DNA from: Shewanella litoralis
GTDB lineage: Bacteria > Pseudomonadota > Gammaproteobacteria > Enterobacterales > Shewanellaceae
DNA: 64,000 nucleotides
Direction: 5' to 3'
Assembly (NCBI RefSeq): GCF_009828585.1
Contig: NZ_WSRZ01000015.1
Span: 62,001-126,000, forward strand
Every line of letters begins with the position of its first letter. Positions within the stretch are counted from its first letter, which is position 1. Below the pieces are notes generated by a model, which saw only the letters and a program-made list of their open reading frames with translations, was not told the origin of the DNA and searched no databases. This document shows, in pieces, positions 61,301 to 64,000 of this stretch. Both the position numbers and the translations under genes were made by a program.

Positions 61301-62237
61301 GGTTATTCAGCCACCGATGGCCATTTTAAATGTCTCTCCCGACATTAATATGACATTTGATCAGCAACTGTTTGCCGTTAAAGGCCAGGTCAATGTGCCT
61401 TCTGGGCAAATCAAGATTGTGCCGCTCGCTGAAGGTGGCGTTGCGGTATCAAACGATGTGGTTTTTAATGATTCGATTTCTGAACAAATCGTTAAAACCA
61501 GCCCTTATGCTATTACCGCAGACATCAATGTTAATGTGGGTAAAAACCTCACTATCGATGGCATGGGCTTAAAGGGTAAGCTGCAAGGTAACTTAGCGCT
61601 TAAGCAGCAGGCTTTTAAACCGCCTATGTTATTTGGTGATATTAAGGTGACTAAAGGGACCTATAAATTTATGGGGCAAACTCTCACCATTGATACTGGT
61701 GAAGTGCAGTTTGTTGGCCCAACGAGTGTGCCAAATCTTAATATTGAAGCCACTAGAGACATTAAAGATGAAGACATCACCGCAGGCGTAAGGGTAACAG
61801 GTACGCCAATGCGTCCTGTGGTCACGCTGTTTTCTAATCCCGCCAAAGAACAAGCCGAGGTGTTATCTTACATCCTTACAGGTAAAGGGTTCACCTCAAC
61901 CTCAAACGAGCAAAGTAACTCACTAATGATGGGCGCAGCACTCAGCCTAGGGGCGCAATTTGACGGTGGCGCCATGAACAGTATAGGAAGCACTGCAACA
62001 GGGTTAATTGAAAAGTTTGGATTTTCTAATGTACAGCTTGATACCAACGATGACGGAAAAGTGGCTGTTAGTGGTTATATTGGCGAAGATCTCATGATCA
62101 AATACGGCGTGGGCGTCTTTAACCCAGGTTATGAAATGACGGTGCGTTACTATTTGTTATCACAGCTATATTTAGAAAGTGTATCGAGCACCTTGAGCCA
62201 ATCGTTAGATATCTATTACAGCTTCGAAATCGACTAG
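58371..62237 (+). CDS. tamB: Translocation and assembly module subunit TamB
   Basis: A 1288-residue AsmA-like protein with a single N-terminal membrane anchor (about residues 42-63) and a very long periplasmic beta-rich groove, ending in the DUF490 domain. That domain carries LSYILTGKGF and the terminal S-L-D-I-Y-Y-S-F-E-I-D. It spans the periplasm and partners TamA. Translation is coupled to tamA through the ATGA overlap. Length matches E. coli TamB (1259). Confidence 0.93.
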   Translation: MIDNNTPNAQNPDETPKAQANSAKTPPAALSIQAKLWRNFKLYTRILIYVPLIILMLVAVSIGTPFGSKITVMLVDKLVSDIGLEYQSGTLNNDLKLHRLSWAMKGIQVEAKGVELDWVPTCLINQQICVTNLSASKLKVDIVTDNIPASEPSAPEIADETPQELTLPISISLNKAQFSRVDVTVNHMSYHADQLATEAIWNDSGLQIETLTSQGLVVNIPTTNNDSPDTQTAETNNDWPLAKLPAIFMPFPIKVKQFEAVDTQLNIAERQDNFSHIVLAASFRQYQLGITQLDIQHDYGDVNVIGDIAFLDHYPLTLKLQANIDHVTEVPGLTEQTLRLDLTQDLSQLNINAIAKGSNAFTLASTIDLTSEQLAYQVSLNDAYLQWPLQKPEYIAQIKQFSSNGNLSDQVAKLEGQLTTPFNPNLIIRADIDNRQQQLTIKTLNIQSIAGNIDLEGQLSYKDNVVWQANVRTDNIQLQHIDYLTQFNPLKSKFSGTFSSQGNIGAKDWKVAIEQANLTGRLNGYPLNLQGNIAINQAFAINADNLQANALGANLLINGTADTLWDIDAELSVPDLSQWLPGGRGNIFAKVDVSGNSANPIVDVDAQINKFSYNGSKIDNTTLVANYRPFEQHRYRVALNNSLLFWNNNKLSQLTLVSEGDQQQQQTSLTTKGDVVINTQLATNSNLDKQQVNGKFTQLNLSNVLGAWQQDTPITFDWDQLKQRGNISRFCLVHPHNKLCLVNDISLGSTGQANINFSGNPGRLLAPILSKKMSWDGQAALTSQVNWIKGKKPTADLQFTLMPGNITLTRAKTKPVSIDYQQLLLRATLDEKQVTSTLSFDSSGIANWQSQLSVNITPDRTLQGNININELNLAPFGEFFPRLATLEGLLSSRLTLAGSLMDPSVSGNIKLSDGAFALSSNPTLIDKLYLSLALEGQQGQLNGQWHMGDGEVATQGTLAWPQGNFSGNIDIKGSNLAVIQPPMAILNVSPDINMTFDQQLFAVKGQVNVPSGQIKIVPLAEGGVAVSNDVVFNDSISEQIVKTSPYAITADINVNVGKNLTIDGMGLKGKLQGNLALKQQAFKPPMLFGDIKVTKGTYKFMGQTLTIDTGEVQFVGPTSVPNLNIEATRDIKDEDITAGVRVTGTPMRPVVTLFSNPAKEQAEVLSYILTGKGFTSTSNEQSNSLMMGAALSLGAQFDGGAMNSIGSTATGLIEKFGFSNVQLDTNDDGKVAVSGYIGEDLMIKYGVGVFNPGYEMTVRYYLLSQLYLESVSSTLSQSLDIYYSFEID

Positions 62238-62314
62238 GTTCTTCGCCCCGTCCCCAAATGTTTTTATTGGGATCCAGATTTTGCTCTAGGTTGTAGCATA
62301 AAATTAACACACAA

Positions 62315-62340
62315 AAAAAAGCGCCCTTAGGCGCTTTTTT
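62315..62340. terminator. Bidirectional intrinsic terminator
   Basis: AAAAAAGCGCC and GGCGCTTTTTT with a 4-base loop, between convergent tamB and rplY. Confidence 0.9.
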
Positions 62341-62352
62341 TCAAATTAGCGA

Positions 62353-62640
62353 TTAAGCAAATTTGAAGTCAATGTGTTCAACCATTGGCTTGAACGCGTG
62401 ACGTTGAACAGCTTGTACACGTACTTTAATTTCTTTACCGTCTACAACAACAGTTAAATCAGTAGTATAGAAGTTATCGTTTAACTGGATGTTAATGATA
62501 TCTTTGTGTGCAAACTTGATAGATACAGGCTCTTTGCCAGCACCATAGATAACAGCAGGAACTTGACCAGCATGACGTAGGCGGCGGCTCGAACCTTTCC
62601 CGATTTCAGTGCGGGTTTGTGCGTTGATTGTGTAAGACAT
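62353..62640 (-). CDS. rplY: 50S ribosomal protein L25
   Basis: A 95-residue single-domain L25 that binds 5S rRNA. The start [21 protein letters not shown], the [10 protein letters not shown] loop and the acidic end are all typical of the short (E. coli-type) form rather than the longer CTC form. The ribosome site AGTGAG precedes ATG. It is convergent with tamB and monocistronic. Confidence 0.95.
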   Translation of the reverse strand: MSYTINAQTRTEIGKGSSRRLRHAGQVPAVIYGAGKEPVSIKFAHKDIINIQLNDNFYTTDLTVVVDGKEIKVRVQAVQRHAFKPMVEHIDFKFA

Positions 62641-62754
62641 TAGTCACTCACTTAATAAATAATAAAGTATAAAGGCGTCATCATTTTCGACCAACGATGA
62701 CTCAAATAAAGCGCGCGGATATTACCACAACCACTGACGCCTCACAAGTGAATG

Positions 62755-63306
62755 TTAACCCCAGCGTCTCACGGGCCCACAATCTACATGAATAAAGCCA
62801 TCACGAGGATAAAACCCAACACCGCCCAGCTTTAATGAAGCTGCTGCATCTCGAAGGTTTTTGGTGCTGATCCCAGGGATCGCGATATCCATCGCCATGC
62901 CTTTCATATGGTAACTTTTCTTAGCGACACCTTTACTTTTAGACGCTAACATTTGGTTTGTTTTAGGAGAACGATAAGCAGAGATTACATGGATTTCGTC
63001 TTGATTATCTAAGGTAAGCTGCAATTTATACAAATATTCAAATAATCGCTTATCAATGGGCGCCGCCACATTTTGACGATGGTCGCGTAATACTTGATTA
63101 AATTCAGTCAAGGTTTCTGCCTGATACTGACCATCAACCCAAAAGCTTCCTTGACTTCTTTCTCCGGTATGACGATTAAAAAAATGAAGATCTTTAACGC
63201 CATGAGTAGAACGGCTTGCTTGCGCGGTGTTAGGTAACATAGTTGCTACAGCGACACCGCTTAAGCCTAATAAAATTTGTCGACGAGTTAGGCACTCAAT
63301 TGTCAT
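62755..63306 (-). CDS. mepK: DUF882 murein DD-endopeptidase, MepK-like, Tat-exported
   Basis: A 183-residue M15-type zinc peptidase of the YcbK (MepK) group. The Tat signal peptide has TRRQILLGLSG and ends near residue 30. The fold motifs are VISAYRSPKTNQML, then S-Y-H-M-K-G-M-A-M-D-I-A (His/Asp zinc ligands) and GFIHVDCG (third ligand). MepK in E. coli cleaves mDAP-mDAP cross-links made by L,D-transpeptidases, and here too it follows an L,D-transpeptidase gene. Confidence 0.88.
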   Translation of the reverse strand: MTIECLTRRQILLGLSGVAVATMLPNTAQASRSTHGVKDLHFFNRHTGERSQGSFWVDGQYQAETLTEFNQVLRDHRQNVAAPIDKRLFEYLYKLQLTLDNQDEIHVISAYRSPKTNQMLASKSKGVAKKSYHMKGMAMDIAIPGISTKNLRDAAASLKLGGVGFYPRDGFIHVDCGPVRRWG

Positions 63307-63584
63307 TTTTACACCACTTAATTTATAGATTTACATAATTTATCGGCTTAAAGCACGATTTCATCTTCACAATGAGCAAGTACATCATTGTTGCTTTTTT
63401 ATCCAACTGACCAGTAAATTAAACACTAATGGCTATAAATGCAAGTGGGGATAATTTTTACTGTGCAATAAACACACAGAAAAAGACAGGAGTGTGATGC
63501 CTCTCAAGTGCTTAGGCGTAAAATAGACAATGATTAACTTTACTTCATCCACCAAGTTTTTTGTGGATTCACAATTGTTGCAAT

Positions 63585-64000
63585 CTATTGCACCCGAGCT
63601 TGAGGCTGTAGCTTTTGGCTTAATAGATTCACTGGGGGCACGGGAGCTAATTGGTAAATATCATCGCGGTATTGTGCAACATGTTCATCATCCACCCAAG
63701 CACGCCAATACACCATATGCACCGGTAATGTCGATGATAGTGCAAACCATTGGGTTTGGGTGTAATTGGTCTGTAATCGGTTCCAGGTACGTTTGTCGAT
63801 AACTAAATGGTTTGCAAACCAATCGGCCAGCTGTTGTACTTTTTCAATTCGCACACAACCTGAAGATAAATCTCTATCAGCGCGCGAAAACAAAGATTTG
63901 GTGGGTGTGTCATGCAAATAAATACTTTGATCATTATTAAAATGGAATTTATAGCGGCCTAATGCATTATCACCACCTGGGCGTTGTACTACACGGTAAG
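63585..64000 (-). CDS. ldtD: L,D-transpeptidase LdtD/YcbB family (partial, N-terminus outside window)
   Basis: The last 138 residues of an L,D-transpeptidase, extending past the right window edge. It contains R-Y-K-F-H-F-N-N-D-Q-S-I-Y-L-H-D-T, SRADRDLSSGCVRIEK with the catalytic Cys, and a C-terminal tail. In E. coli LdtD makes 3-3 peptidoglycan cross-links, and mepK follows it as here. A possible earlier stop is not seen. About 280 bp separate it from mepK. Confidence 0.9.
   Translation of the reverse strand, partial: YRVVQRPGGDNALGRYKFHFNNDQSIYLHDTPTKSLFSRADRDLSSGCVRIEKVQQLADWFANHLVIDKRTWNRLQTNYTQTQWFALSSTLPVHMVYWRAWVDDEHVAQYRDDIYQLAPVPPVNLLSQKLQPQARVQ

Overview
The window looks like chromosome of a marine gammaproteobacterium of the Shewanella type. 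The evidence is gene content and order: smc, zipA and ligA together with cysZ divergent from smc, pflB-pflA next to yfbV and ackA-pta, a large TonB-dependent receptor, a tamA-tamB pair, two cyclic-di-GMP turnover proteins and a DUF3360 permease. Base composition is moderate and no phage, rRNA, tRNA or CRISPR was seen. I could not run any search, so family names come from recognising motifs and protein layouts.

Layout. 1-2000: the start of nrdD (anaerobic ribonucleotide reductase, cut by the window edge) behind a promoter carrying an FNR-like box and two NrdR boxes, then rssA. 2000-9000: a DEAD-box RNA helicase, a DUF3010 protein, a YgjP-like metallopeptidase, two VOC proteins, an MFS transporter and a MepM-like endopeptidase. 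9200-14300: sbcD-sbcC. 14300-20100: a TSUP permease, short-chain dehydrogenase, two tiny membrane/lipoprotein genes, an RraB-family protein with an S4 protein, yeeZ, an HD-GYP protein and a DUF2919 protein. 20100-27700: ligA, zipA and smc, with cysZ divergent. 27900-34200: an outer-membrane CBM9/DUF5916 protein, a REC-REC-GGDEF regulator, a 373-residue KAS III enzyme and cysK. 34200-38800: a TonB-dependent receptor and a LysR regulator. 38800-48900: a fermentation block (DUF3360 permease, pflB, pflA, yfbV, ackA, pta). 48900-56500: intergenic repeats, a small lipoprotein, an unlisted small transcription unit, hrpA, a CBS protein and a periplasmic isoaspartyl peptidase. 56500-64000: tamA-tamB, rplY, mepK and the end of ldtD.

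How the genes work together. pflB/pflA and ackA/pta form the pyruvate to formate plus acetate route with ATP yield. The DUF3360 permease immediately upstream has an extended -10 promoter followed by a TGGTCTTACCA operator, and pflB has the same arrangement. This places the uncharacterised permease in a pyruvate/formate regulon. smc, zipA, ligA and sbcDC serve chromosome organisation, division and repair. MepM, MepK, LdtD, TamA/TamB and the TonB receptor serve the envelope.

The most interesting non-standard signals are: the shared operator of permease and pflB; a 284-bp TA-flanked palindromic element (38789-39072) made of two hairpins between 20-bp terminal inverted repeats; a second inverted-repeat element (49434-49629) with a related solo end abutting a stop codon at 50230; a short minus-strand transcription unit (about 50264-50617) with a strong promoter and a 26-codon ORF; and a FadR/PdhR-like palindrome between the KAS III gene and cysK.
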